This document shows, in pieces, positions 1 through 6,398 of a stretch of DNA of 18,463 nucleotides. The notes below the pieces were generated by a model. It was not told the DNA's origin, made no database searches, and saw only the letters and a list, made by a program, of their open reading frames with translations. Both the position numbers and the translations under genes were made by a program. Position 1 is the first letter of the stretch; every line of letters begins with the position of its first letter. The stretch spans positions 1 to 18,463 of the forward strand of contig JASEHG010000016.1 of assembly GCA_030018855.1 (NCBI GenBank). The letters run 5' to 3'. Source of the DNA: Candidatus Brocadiaceae bacterium (GTDB lineage: Bacteria; Planctomycetota; Brocadiia; Brocadiales; Bathyanammoxibiaceae).

Positions 1-158
1 AGCTGGACCCGAGGCCACTGGCCGAGTGGATACTCCAGGACGGACTGGAGGTGCGTCTCCAACTCCAGCTACACCGTTACATCTGGCCCCCAGGCACACA
101 GGAAGGGACGTTACTGAGGAGCACCTGCCGCCATGAAGTTGGCCGTAGTACTCCTTAG
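1..158 (+). CDS. queE: 7-carboxy-7-deazaguanine synthase, C-terminal end (partial)
   Basis: Only the 3' end is in the window, in frame from base 3 and stopping with TAG at 156-158. The visible peptide starts LDPRPLAEWILQDGLEVR and continues with QLHRYIWPP. This matches the C-terminus of QueE, the radical-SAM enzyme that makes 7-carboxy-7-deazaguanine in the queuosine pathway, which ends in a 'R-x-Q-x-Q-x-H-[KR]-x-[IL]-W' stretch. About 17 residues follow the IWPP, more than most family members have, because the frame runs 26 bp into queC. The overlap with queC, which acts on the QueE product, supports the call and suggests translational coupling. The radical-SAM cysteines lie outside the window. 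Confidence 0.8.
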   Translation, partial: LDPRPLAEWILQDGLEVRLQLQLHRYIWPPGTQEGTLLRSTCRHEVGRSTP

Positions 159-846
159 CGGGGGTATGGATAGCTGTGTGACCACAGCCATTGCCAGGCA
201 AGACCACGAGCTTGCCCTACTGCACGCCAACTACGGACAGAAGACTGAGCGGAGGGAACTCAAGGCCTTTAATGATATTGCCCAATACTACCTCGTCCCC
301 GCCGGCAGGAGGCTAGTAGTGGACATGCACTACCTGGGGGAGATGGGCGGGTCAAGTCTCACTGACCCCGGACTGGAAATACCTGCGCAGGCTAATCCGC
401 CTGAGGCGGACTGCGGCTACGAAGAGGTGGACATCCCCTCCACATACGTACCCTTCAGGAACACCCACCTGCTGGCCTCAGCAGTATCCTGGGCAGAGGT
501 ACTGGGTGCCAGAAAGGTCTTCATAGGGGCGGTAGAGAACGACAACCCCTGTTACCCCGACTGTAGAGAGGTCTACTACAAGGCTATCAACCAATTGGTA
601 AGGGTGGGCACCCGTCCGGATTCTCAGATAGTGGTGGAGGCCCCACTGTTACACCTCAAGAAACCCCAGATTGTCCAGAAAGGTATGGCCCTGGGGGCAC
701 CACTCCGTTTGAGCTGGTCTTGCTACAAAAATGAAGATAGGGCCTGCGGTACGTGTCAGAGCTGTAGGCTGCGGCTGGGGGCCTTTAAAGAGGCAGGGTA
801 CGTAGACCCCGTCCCCTATGAGGCGGAAATAGCAGACAGAAAGTAG
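133..846 (+). CDS. queC: 7-cyano-7-deazaguanine synthase
   Basis: QueC converts 7-carboxy-7-deazaguanine to preQ0 with ATP and ammonia, in the cytoplasm, for queuosine tRNA modification. The 237-residue product has the ATP-binding PP-loop SGGMDS at residues 9-14, the family stretch DIPSTYVPFRNT near 100-111, and YPDCRE near 141-146. Four zinc-site cysteines are at C197, C205, C208 and C211 (C-x7-C-x2-C-x2-C). The ATG at 133 lies inside the end of queE, so the two are coupled. Residues 88-93 (NPPEAD), just before the conserved EEVDIPSTY segment, are encoded by a palindromic repeat and look like an insertion in a loop. The stop codon TAG (844-846) lies in a second palindrome at 843-869. Confidence 0.96.
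   Translation: MKLAVVLLSGGMDSCVTTAIARQDHELALLHANYGQKTERRELKAFNDIAQYYLVPAGRRLVVDMHYLGEMGGSSLTDPGLEIPAQANPPEADCGYEEVDIPSTYVPFRNTHLLASAVSWAEVLGARKVFIGAVENDNPCYPDCREVYYKAINQLVRVGTRPDSQIVVEAPLLHLKKPQIVQKGMALGAPLRLSWSCYKNEDRACGTCQSCRLRLGAFKEAGYVDPVPYEAEIADRK
396..410 (+). repeat. Family A palindrome inside queC
   Basis: TCCGCCTGAGGCGGA is a perfect palindrome with 7-base arms around a central G. It is read here as Pro-Pro-Glu-Ala-Asp, residues 89-93 of QueC. The same core occurs at 1561, 4841 and 14906. Confidence 0.75.
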
Positions 847-869
847 GGGCGGGGTTACCCCGCCCCTAC
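843..869. repeat. Family B palindrome spanning the convergent stops of queC and rnc
   Basis: Two 13-base arms, GTAGGGGCGGGGT (843-855) and ACCCCGCCCCTAC (857-869), flank one base. The queC stop (844-846) and the rnc stop (855-857, minus strand) both lie in it. The last residues of RNase III (VGAG) are encoded by the repeat. Read as RNA the stem could end transcription from either side. No good T run follows on the + side; on the minus side it is followed only by TTTCT. Confidence 0.8.
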
Positions 870-1691
870 AGGGTGTTCTTGCTGTGTGAGTTCCCTATAA
901 GTAGCCTCGGCGGCGAGTTGTTCGGCCTGTTTCTTACTCTTTCCCTTCCCATGACAGTACTCGGCATCCTTGATTATCACTGCCACTTCAAAGGTCTTCC
1001 CGTGTTCCGGGCCGTGCTGGTGTATCAACCTGTAATGCGGGGTAGTGCCCAGGTGCTTCTGGCAGTGCTGTTGCAGGAGAGATTTGTAGTTGCCTTCATG
1101 TTCGCTGTGGCAGACACGGGCAATCTCTTCTCCCAACTGTGAGACGACAAAATCCCTTGCGGCGGAGAGCCCACCATCCAGATATATGGCGGCGATAATG
1201 GCCTCAAAGACGTTAGCTATGAGTGACCTGGGGAAATTCTTACGCTCTGGCAGACCCTTGCCCACCACCACATATTCCCCCAGGTTCAACCTCTCTCCAA
1301 CCCTGGCCAGGATGGTCTGGCTCACTACCACAGACTTTATCCTGGTCAACTCCCCCTCGCAGTACTCCGGAAAGGCCTTGTACAGGTGTTCTGAGATAAC
1401 CATCCCCAGGATGGCGTCTCCCATAAACTCTAACCTCTCATTACTCCCGTTGTACTCCAGTTTACAAGAGGTATGTATCAGGGCACTCTCCAGGAGGGAG
1501 ACGTCCTTAAAGGTGTAACCCAGGGCTGTCTGGCACTTCTGGGGTTTACTTAAGGTGGTATCCGCCTGAGGTGGACAGGGCGGAGTGGCAGGATCACCTC
1601 CGACAGGGGGGGCGAAGTTGCTTTTGGCTTCGCCTTCACAAAGGCCACTCTCCACAAAAGCGGATTGGCAATCAGTTTCCTGTAACTTCAT
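855..1691 (-). CDS. rnc: Ribonuclease III with repeat-derived N-terminal extension
   Basis: RNase III cleaves double-stranded RNA in rRNA maturation and mRNA turnover. From the ATG at 1691 the protein has 278 residues, against about 220-250 for most. The catalytic signature NERLEFMGDAIL is at 84-95 and a second acidic site is in ANVFEAIIAAIYLDGG around 159-174. The Asp usual there, three residues before the catalytic Glu, appears as Asn. A double-stranded RNA-binding domain (YKSLLQQ to AAEATYREL) fills about 202-268. Similarity to the family begins only at LGYTFKDVSLLESA, near residue 57. The preceding 50 or so residues are Pro/Ala-rich and coincide with palindromic DNA. Frame-compatible starts are 1754, 1691 and GTG 1655. 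ATG 1691 is chosen because it overlaps the upstream NYN gene by 20 bp instead of 83. The C-terminal VGAG comes from the palindrome at 843-869. Confidence 0.93.
   Translation of the reverse strand: MKLQETDCQSAFVESGLCEGEAKSNFAPPVGGDPATPPCPPQADTTLSKPQKCQTALGYTFKDVSLLESALIHTSCKLEYNGSNERLEFMGDAILGMVISEHLYKAFPEYCEGELTRIKSVVVSQTILARVGERLNLGEYVVVGKGLPERKNFPRSLIANVFEAIIAAIYLDGGLSAARDFVVSQLGEEIARVCHSEHEGNYKSLLQQHCQKHLGTTPHYRLIHQHGPEHGKTFEVAVIIKDAEYCHGKGKSKKQAEQLAAEATYRELTQQEHPVGAG
1561..1575 (-). repeat. Family A palindrome copy inside rnc
   Basis: On the + strand this reads TCCGCCTGAGGTGGA, one base off the queC copy. On the coding minus strand it encodes Pro-Pro-Gln-Ala-Asp, the same frame as in queC and secG. 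It lies in the non-conserved N-terminal extension of RNase III. Confidence 0.7.
1611..1634. repeat. Inverted repeat in the rnc N-terminal extension
   Basis: GGCGAAG (1611-1617) and CTTCGCC (1628-1634) are perfect 7-base arms around a 10-base loop. They fall about 35 bases from the family A copy in the same gene, in the stretch encoding the extension. Confidence 0.5.
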
Positions 1692-2214
1692 CCTTCTGAA
1701 ATTTTCTCTCCTTGAAGAGCATATCCTCATCCAGGGCAGTATATTTAGTTGCACACTGGATAAGGTCGTTGGAAGTACTCTTCCTGAAAGATACCACCTC
1801 TACACGGCACCCGTGGGCCTTCAACATCTCCACCAGTGGGACAAAGTCCCCGTCTCCAGAGACCAATACTACAGCGTCTAGCCTGGTGGCTATGGCTATT
1901 GTATCTATGGCAATGCCCATATCCCAGTCCCCCTTGGCAGTACCATCTGGACGGAGGCGCAGCTCCTTGGACTTTATCTCGTACCCTAGCCGTTCCAGGG
2001 CCTCTATGAAACTAGACTGGTCTACATCGGGCTTCTGTACCACGTATGCAATGGCCCTCACCAACTGCCTATCCCCTACTATCTCTTGTAGTAGTTTACT
2101 GTAGTCTATCTTTGACTGGTGGATGGCCTTGGCCGAGTAGAACATGTTCTGTACGTCAACAAAAACCCCCACTCGTTGGTCCGAATTCTTTGAAATGTCT
2201 TTTCCCGACCCCAA
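1672..2214 (-). CDS. NYN domain (LabA/DUF88-like) protein, putative ribonuclease
   Basis: The 180-residue product matches the NYN/LabA-like group of the PIN-like nuclease superfamily, several of which cut RNA. Acidic residues expected to bind metal are visible: D20 in VGVFVDVQNMF, D96 and D98 in GDWDMGIAIDTI, and D121 and D123 in LVSGDGDFVPLV. No other domain or membrane segment is seen. The start is TTG at 2214-2212: an AAGGAG at 2227-2222 sits seven bases upstream, and no ATG with a comparable site precedes the D20 motif. It is the first gene of a two-gene unit with rnc, overlapping it by 20 bp, and has a good promoter upstream. Pairing with RNase III suggests RNA processing. Substrate and activity are unknown. 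Confidence 0.85.
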   Translation of the reverse strand: MGSGKDISKNSDQRVGVFVDVQNMFYSAKAIHQSKIDYSKLLQEIVGDRQLVRAIAYVVQKPDVDQSSFIEALERLGYEIKSKELRLRPDGTAKGDWDMGIAIDTIAIATRLDAVVLVSGDGDFVPLVEMLKAHGCRVEVVSFRKSTSNDLIQCATKYTALDEDMLFKERKFQKDEVTGN

Positions 2215-2275
2215 TATAATACTCCTTTATGTCAATTTATTTAATATAAGATTGCGATACAATCATACAAATACT

Positions 2276-2303
2276 ATTGTAACAAGACCTTAATAGGAGT
2301 CAA
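2276..2303 (-). promoter_or_regulatory. Probable sigma70-type promoter for the NYN-rnc unit
   Basis: Read on the minus strand, TTGACT (2303-2298) is followed after 16 bases by TACAAT (2281-2276), both one base off consensus. The region is markedly AT-rich. Transcription would start near 2268, giving a leader of about 50 bases before the TTG start. Confidence 0.6.
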
Positions 2304-2314
2304 TTAATATTTTA

Positions 2315-2343
2315 TTGACACCCCTCTTAAATTCTGATAAATG
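2315..2343 (+). promoter_or_regulatory. Possible promoter for the pheA operon
   Basis: A consensus TTGACA is at 2315-2320. The -10 is weaker: GATAAA at 2336-2341 (15-base spacing) or TAAATG at 2338-2343 (17-base). It is divergent from the promoter at 2276-2303, about 10 bases apart. The transcript would include the stem-like repeat at 2372-2457 before pheA. Confidence 0.4.
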
Positions 2344-2371
2344 TAGCAGTTAACGAAATTTGTACCTATTC

Positions 2372-2457
2372 CGCCTGCTATCGGCTTTCGGCCTTCAGCC
2401 CTCGGGTTTCGGCTATTGACCGACAGCCGAAGGCCAACACCCGAAAGCTGAAAAGAT
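2372..2457 (+). repeat. Stuttering inverted repeat abutting the pheA start
   Basis: Short words recur in both orientations: TCGGCTTTCGGCC and CTCGGGTTTCGGCT on the left, CAGCCGAAGGCC and CACCCGAAAGCTG on the right, with ATTGACC between. The right part is an imperfect reverse complement of the left. It runs up to the pheA ATG at 2458, leaving only GAAAAG in place of a Shine-Dalgarno site. An RNA stem here would cover the ribosome-binding region. Confidence 0.6.
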
Positions 2458-3552
2458 ATGGAAAACCAGTCTTTAGAGTCCTTGCGTGGGCAGATAGACG
2501 CCCTGGACACCCGCATAGTACAACTCCTTAACGACAGGGCCAGGATTGCACAACAGATAGGGGAGATAAAAAGACGTACCAATACAAGGGTTTACCACCC
2601 CGACAGGGAATCCCAGGTTTATAAGCGTATTGCCTCTGAAAACAAGGGCCCTCTCCCAAGCGCCTCTCTGACAGCTATTTACAGAGAACTCATGGCCAGC
2701 TCAAGGGCGCTCGAAAGGCCCTCCAGGGTGGCCTATCTCGGACCTGAAGGCACCTTCAGTTACGTGGCGGCCAGGAAGAACTTCGGCCCTGCAGAGTATA
2801 TACCCCAGAGGACTATTGAAGATGTATTCAGAGAGGTGGCAATGAAGACGGCAGACTACGGCATAGTGCCCGTAGAAAACTCTACCGAGGGCGGCATAAG
2901 GGAGACCCTGCAGATGTTTCTAGAATTTGACGTAAAGGTCTGCGCAGAGGTAGTGCTCCCGATACATCACAGCCTACTGACCCGCAGTCCAGGGGAGTCC
3001 ATACAGAAGATTTATTCCAAACCACAGGCCTTTGCCCAGTGTAAGAAATGGCTGAGCGCCCACTTCCCCCAGGTGGAACAGGTGTGGGTGGAAAGCACTA
3101 CAGAGGCCGCAATCATGACGAATGAAAAGCCCAATTCAGCTGCTATAGCCCACGAAGAGGCAGCAGAGATATATGGACTTAATGTCCTCTACAAAAACAT
3201 AGAAGATTACCCATCCAACGTTACCAGGTTCTTCGTCCTGGGGGAGAGCTACCCTGGCCCCAGCGGCCAGGATAAGACTGCTATCATGTGCTACATAAGA
3301 AACCAGGTAGGCGCCCTATACGGACTCTTGCATCCCTTCAAAAAATACTGTATCAATCTTACCAGTATAGAATCCCTCCCTTCCCGCAGGAAGGCCTGGG
3401 ACTACAGTTTCTATATTGAATTTGAGGGGCACGTCTCAGAGCCAAGGGTCAGCAAGACCCTGGACAAGATGAAAAAGAGGTGCCTGGAACTTAAAATCCT
3501 GGGTTCATTCCCCAGGAGCGAACCTTTGCTAGAAGGAGTGGAGGCAGTTTGA
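2458..3552 (+). CDS. pheA: Chorismate mutase-prephenate dehydratase (P-protein)
   Basis: This bifunctional enzyme turns chorismate into prephenate and then phenylpyruvate, the committed steps to phenylalanine. The 364-residue protein has an AroQ chorismate mutase at about 1-85 (LRGQIDALDTRIVQLLNDRA), a prephenate dehydratase at about 90-265 starting VAYLGPEGTFSY, with its catalytic Thr in VTRFFVLG (T256-F258), and an ACT regulatory domain at about 273-352. The ACT domain has the GALYGLLHPF turn, but its phenylalanine-site motif reads ESLPSR (305-310) where ESRP is usual. The ATG at 2458 has no clear Shine-Dalgarno site and follows the repeat at 2372-2457. It is first of a run with tpiA, whose TTG start overlaps the pheA stop. 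Confidence 0.95.
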   Translation: MENQSLESLRGQIDALDTRIVQLLNDRARIAQQIGEIKRRTNTRVYHPDRESQVYKRIASENKGPLPSASLTAIYRELMASSRALERPSRVAYLGPEGTFSYVAARKNFGPAEYIPQRTIEDVFREVAMKTADYGIVPVENSTEGGIRETLQMFLEFDVKVCAEVVLPIHHSLLTRSPGESIQKIYSKPQAFAQCKKWLSAHFPQVEQVWVESTTEAAIMTNEKPNSAAIAHEEAAEIYGLNVLYKNIEDYPSNVTRFFVLGESYPGPSGQDKTAIMCYIRNQVGALYGLLHPFKKYCINLTSIESLPSRRKAWDYSFYIEFEGHVSEPRVSKTLDKMKKRCLELKILGSFPRSEPLLEGVEAV

Positions 3553-4322
3553 ATCCCTTTGTAGTGGGCAACTGGAAGATGAACCTGGGCCTGGAAGAGG
3601 CCTTCAATCTTGTGCTAGACCTCAGGGACGGGCTGGAAGGAGTGGACGGGGTAGAGGTGGGTATCTGTCCCTCCTTTGTCTGGCTCCCGGGGGCGTGCTC
3701 CATCCTGAAAGGAACAAAAATAATCGTAGGGGCACAAAACATGCACTGGGAGAAAAAGGGGGCCTTCACTGGAGAGGTCTCAGGACCCATGTTAAAAGAC
3801 CTGGGCTGCACCCACGTCCTGCTGGGCCATTCCGAGAGGAGACACCTCTTCGGAGAGACCGACTCCATGATAAACAAAAAACTAAAGACCGCCCTCTCCC
3901 TAGGCCTGAAGGTCATCTTCTGTCTTGGGGAGAGACTGGAGGAGAGGGAGGGCGGTGAGACCTTTACCGTGGTGGAGAGGCAGCTTACTGCCGGCCTGGA
4001 GGGCGTAGGGCAAGAGGCACTCCCCGAACTGACAATAGCCTATGAACCAGTATGGGCCATAGGCACGGGCAAGAATGCCACCCCTGAGCAGGCCCAGGAG
4101 GTCCACGGCCACCTTCGCAATCTACTGGAAAATAAATACGGAGACGAAACAGCCTCCCAGGTGAGGATACAGTACGGCGGGAGCGTCACCCCTGAGAACG
4201 CAGGGGAACTCCTCGCCCAACCCGACGTCAATGGCCTCCTGGTAGGCGGTGCCAGCCTCAAAAAGGATTCTTTCTTGAAGATAGTTTTCACAACCCAGGA
4301 ACGCATGAGGAGTCCAATATAA
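3549..4322 (+). CDS. tpiA: Triosephosphate isomerase
   Basis: The enzyme interconverts dihydroxyacetone phosphate and glyceraldehyde 3-phosphate in glycolysis and gluconeogenesis. The 257-residue protein, a normal length, has all expected active-site elements: N8 and K10 in GNWKMN, H94 in GHSERR, E166 in AYEPVWAIGTG, and the phosphate loop IQYGGSV followed by LLVGGASL. The start is TTG at 3549, overlapping the pheA stop as TTGA, with GGAG and GAGG runs a few bases upstream. No ATG precedes the NWKMN motif, so TTG is required. The stop TAA (4320-4322) is followed immediately by the secG ATG. Confidence 0.97.
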   Translation: MNPFVVGNWKMNLGLEEAFNLVLDLRDGLEGVDGVEVGICPSFVWLPGACSILKGTKIIVGAQNMHWEKKGAFTGEVSGPMLKDLGCTHVLLGHSERRHLFGETDSMINKKLKTALSLGLKVIFCLGERLEEREGGETFTVVERQLTAGLEGVGQEALPELTIAYEPVWAIGTGKNATPEQAQEVHGHLRNLLENKYGDETASQVRIQYGGSVTPENAGELLAQPDVNGLLVGGASLKKDSFLKIVFTTQERMRSPI

Positions 4323-4865
4323 ATGGAACTAAGGTCAGAAAAGTCTTTTCAATGGATTCTAGCCTCTGTGGCAGTATTTGGCATTATAGGGGCCTTATAC
4401 TATTTTAGGTGGGTCGCTTTATTAAAGGCCTTCCTGGTCTTGAACTGTCTAGCCCTCTTAGGCTCCATCCTCCTCCAGGCTGGTAAGGGAGGGGGGCTGG
4501 CCGCCATAGGCGGGTTGACAGACCAGTCGGCCTTCGGTACCAGGACCAGCACGTTTCTCAGCAAACTCACTTATTTTATAGGTGCGGCGTTTATCGTCAG
4601 CACCATCTGCCTCACCAAACTCTCCACCACCGTGGTAATAGAGAAGGCGACCATGAAAGAGCAGGCAGAGTCCCCTGTACTGCCCCCGGAACACCCCCCT
4701 GTGGGAAAGCTTCCGGAGGGACATCCTCCCATGGCTCCCCATCCAGGGGCAGTAGCACCGCAGGCAAAGGAGGCCAGTCCTACCCTGGGATGGCAGGAGA
4801 AACAGCACGAGGAGACCGCTCCTCCGGCAACTCAGCAGAACCCGCCTAAGGCGGACCGGCAATGA
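4323..4865 (+). CDS. secG: Preprotein translocase subunit SecG, long form
   Basis: SecG is the small membrane subunit of SecYEG. The diagnostic LLQAGKGGGLAAIGG is at 50-64, followed by SAFGTRTSTFLSKLT and a hydrophobic helix at about 83-101. At 180 residues it is about twice the usual length. The excess is an apparent extra N-terminal hydrophobic segment (about 11-28) before the standard first helix (33-52), and a tail of some 75 residues rich in Pro, Glu and Gln after the second helix. The tail ends in NPPKADRQ, where PPKAD is encoded by a family A palindrome. The ATG directly follows the tpiA stop. The tpiA-secG order is common in bacteria and supports the call. Confidence 0.9.
   Translation: MELRSEKSFQWILASVAVFGIIGALYYFRWVALLKAFLVLNCLALLGSILLQAGKGGGLAAIGGLTDQSAFGTRTSTFLSKLTYFIGAAFIVSTICLTKLSTTVVIEKATMKEQAESPVLPPEHPPVGKLPEGHPPMAPHPGAVAPQAKEASPTLGWQEKQHEETAPPATQQNPPKADRQ
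4841..4855 (+). repeat. Family A palindrome copy at the secG 3' end
   Basis: CCCGCCTAAGGCGGA has 6-base arms (CCGCCT and AGGCGG) around one A and differs in two bases from the queC copy. It is read as Pro-Pro-Lys-Ala-Asp, residues 174-178 of SecG, two codons before the stop. Confidence 0.7.
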
Positions 4866-4866
4866 G

Positions 4867-5751
4867 ATGCTAAAGAGCATGACCGGCTTCGGAAGGGCCG
4901 AACATAAGGACGACAACCTCCATCTACAGGTGGAAGTCCGTTCCGTTAACAACAAATACCTGAAGATTACCTCCGACGTCCCCAATGCCCTTCTATCCCA
5001 TCAAGAACAACTTGAGAGACACCTCAAGGAGAAGGTACACAGGGGGAGCATCCACCTGGACGTACGATGCCGCACTGCCGTAAATTCTCTCCCTTACCAC
5101 CTGAACCTGGAGGCACTGAAGGGCTATTACCGCTCCCTCCAGGAACTACAGAAAGAACTGGGCCCGGAGGGGGAGGTCCCGCTGGCCGCCCTATTTTCCT
5201 TGCCGGGCATATGTGAGAAGGGGGAAGGGCCAGAAAGGGAGGTGGAGACACAGCTTCCCCTCGTGGAGTCCTTGATAAACTCGGCCATGGAAAGACTCCA
5301 GGAGATGCGTACCCAGGAAGGCAAGGCCCTGCAGGAAGAAATCCTGAGGTGCAAGAGACAGATTGAACGGATACTCACGCGCCTGACCAAGAAGGCCCCT
5401 CAGGTGGTAGAAAACTACAGAGAGAGGCTCCACAAAAGGGTCTCCCAACTCCTGGAAGGTACAAAAGCCGAACTGGCTGAGAGTGACCTTGCCAGGGAGG
5501 TGGCCTTCTTTGCGGAGCGCTCCGACATTACTGAAGAGATAGCCAGGCTAAAGAGCCATTTGCAACAGATGGACGAGACCGTACAAGTAGATGCCCCCGC
5601 CGGCCGCCGGATGGAGTTCATCGTACAAGAGATGTTCCGGGAGGCCAACACGATGGGCTCCAAGGTGGGGGATGGAGAGATGCTCAGGGACGTCATAGAC
5701 ATCAAGATGGAGATAGAAAAGATAAAAGAGCAGGTCTTCAATGTGGAATAA
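4867..5751 (+). CDS. yicC: YicC/YloC family endoribonuclease
   Basis: The 294-residue product has the family's N-terminal MLKSMTGFGRAE, the VEVRSVNNKYL strand, and the characteristic C-terminus with GRRMEFIVQEMFREANTMGSK, DVIDIKMEIEKIKEQ and VFNVE. Escherichia coli YicC is described as an RNA endonuclease acting in sRNA turnover. Length is normal and no key segment is missing. The middle (about 140-200) is charged and helical. The ATG at 4867 is one base after the secG stop. The last codons overlap the longest gmk frame by 11 bp (ATGTGGAATAA), and yicC-gmk is a very common gene pair. Confidence 0.93.
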   Translation: MLKSMTGFGRAEHKDDNLHLQVEVRSVNNKYLKITSDVPNALLSHQEQLERHLKEKVHRGSIHLDVRCRTAVNSLPYHLNLEALKGYYRSLQELQKELGPEGEVPLAALFSLPGICEKGEGPEREVETQLPLVESLINSAMERLQEMRTQEGKALQEEILRCKRQIERILTRLTKKAPQVVENYRERLHKRVSQLLEGTKAELAESDLAREVAFFAERSDITEEIARLKSHLQQMDETVQVDAPAGRRMEFIVQEMFREANTMGSKVGDGEMLRDVIDIKMEIEKIKEQVFNVE

Positions 5752-6397
5752 ACCGGGTACAAATCCTCATGTCCGCCCTGTAGGGGCACGTTGCAACGTG
5801 CCCCTACCTGCCAATCAGGTTGATACGGATAACCCGTCCAGGAGGACAAGCAGGTGTGGAAAACTGCTAATCATCTCCGGTCCCTCAGGCAGCGGCAAGA
5901 CCTCAATATGTGGAGAACTGGAAAGAGACCCAAGGGTCAGAAAATCCATCTCCGTCACCACCCGCCCCCCCCGTCCCCAGGAGCAAGAGGGGAGGGACTA
6001 TTACTTCGTCAGCGAAGAGGAATTCAAAAAAAGGATTGGCCGGGGAGAATTCGTAGAATACGCCAGCTATTCGGGACACCTCTACGGCACCCCTTTAGAG
6101 CCCCTTAAAAAGGCCATGAGAGAGGGCATCATCTACCTGCTGGAGATAGACGTCCAGGGGGCCCAACAGATATTGAAAAAATTCCCGGAGGCCATCTCCA
6201 TCTTCATCCTCCCTCCGCATGAAGAGGAGTTAGCGGTGCGCATAAAGGGAAGGAATCTCCAGCCCGACCTCCAGAACCGCATGGCTATAGCAAAAGAAGA
6301 AATTAAATCTGCTAACAAATATAAGTATCAAGTGGTAAACGATACACTGGAAAAGGCCGTAGAGGAGATAAGGCAAATACTGGGGCTGGACAAATAG
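5741..6397 (+). CDS. gmk: Guanylate kinase with uncertain, repeat-derived N-terminus
   Basis: Guanylate kinase phosphorylates GMP to GDP with ATP. The conserved protein begins at about residue 40 of this frame (GKLLIISGPSGSGKTS, P-loop 47-55), followed by SVTTRPPRPQEQEGRDYYFVS, the GEFVEYASYSGHLYGTP stretch and LLEIDVQGAQQI. The first 38 residues have no family counterpart and include VGARCNVPL, encoded by the palindrome at 5780-5807. The usual start would be near 5852. An AGGAGG stands at 5840-5845, but the codons after it are AGG TGT GGA with no in-frame ATG, GTG or TTG. The only in-frame standard starts are ATG 5741, overlapping yicC by 11 bp, and GTG 5798, inside the palindrome. ATG 5741 is reported because it is coupled to yicC. 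Confidence 0.9.
   Translation: MWNKPGTNPHVRPVGARCNVPLPANQVDTDNPSRRTSRCGKLLIISGPSGSGKTSICGELERDPRVRKSISVTTRPPRPQEQEGRDYYFVSEEEFKKRIGRGEFVEYASYSGHLYGTPLEPLKKAMREGIIYLLEIDVQGAQQILKKFPEAISIFILPPHEEELAVRIKGRNLQPDLQNRMAIAKEEIKSANKYKYQVVNDTLEKAVEEIRQILGLDK
5780..5807 (+). repeat. Family B perfect palindrome in the 5' part of the gmk frame
   Basis: The 28 bases form a perfect palindrome: 14-base arms GTAGGGGCACGTTG and CAACGTGCCCCTAC with no spacer. Ends match the copies at 843, 10835 and 12280, while the core differs. In the gmk frame it starts Val-Gly-Ala-Arg. Confidence 0.85.
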
Positions 6398-6398
6398 A

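Noticed and set aside
3725..3737. GTAGGGGCACAAA in tpiA, resembling the left end of family B
   Set aside because: There is no complementary right arm, and it encodes the normal triosephosphate isomerase stretch IIVGAQNMHWE, so the match is coincidental.
5854..5856. GTG after AGGAGG as the gmk start
   Set aside because: It is out of frame with the guanylate kinase sequence, as is the GTG at 5856.
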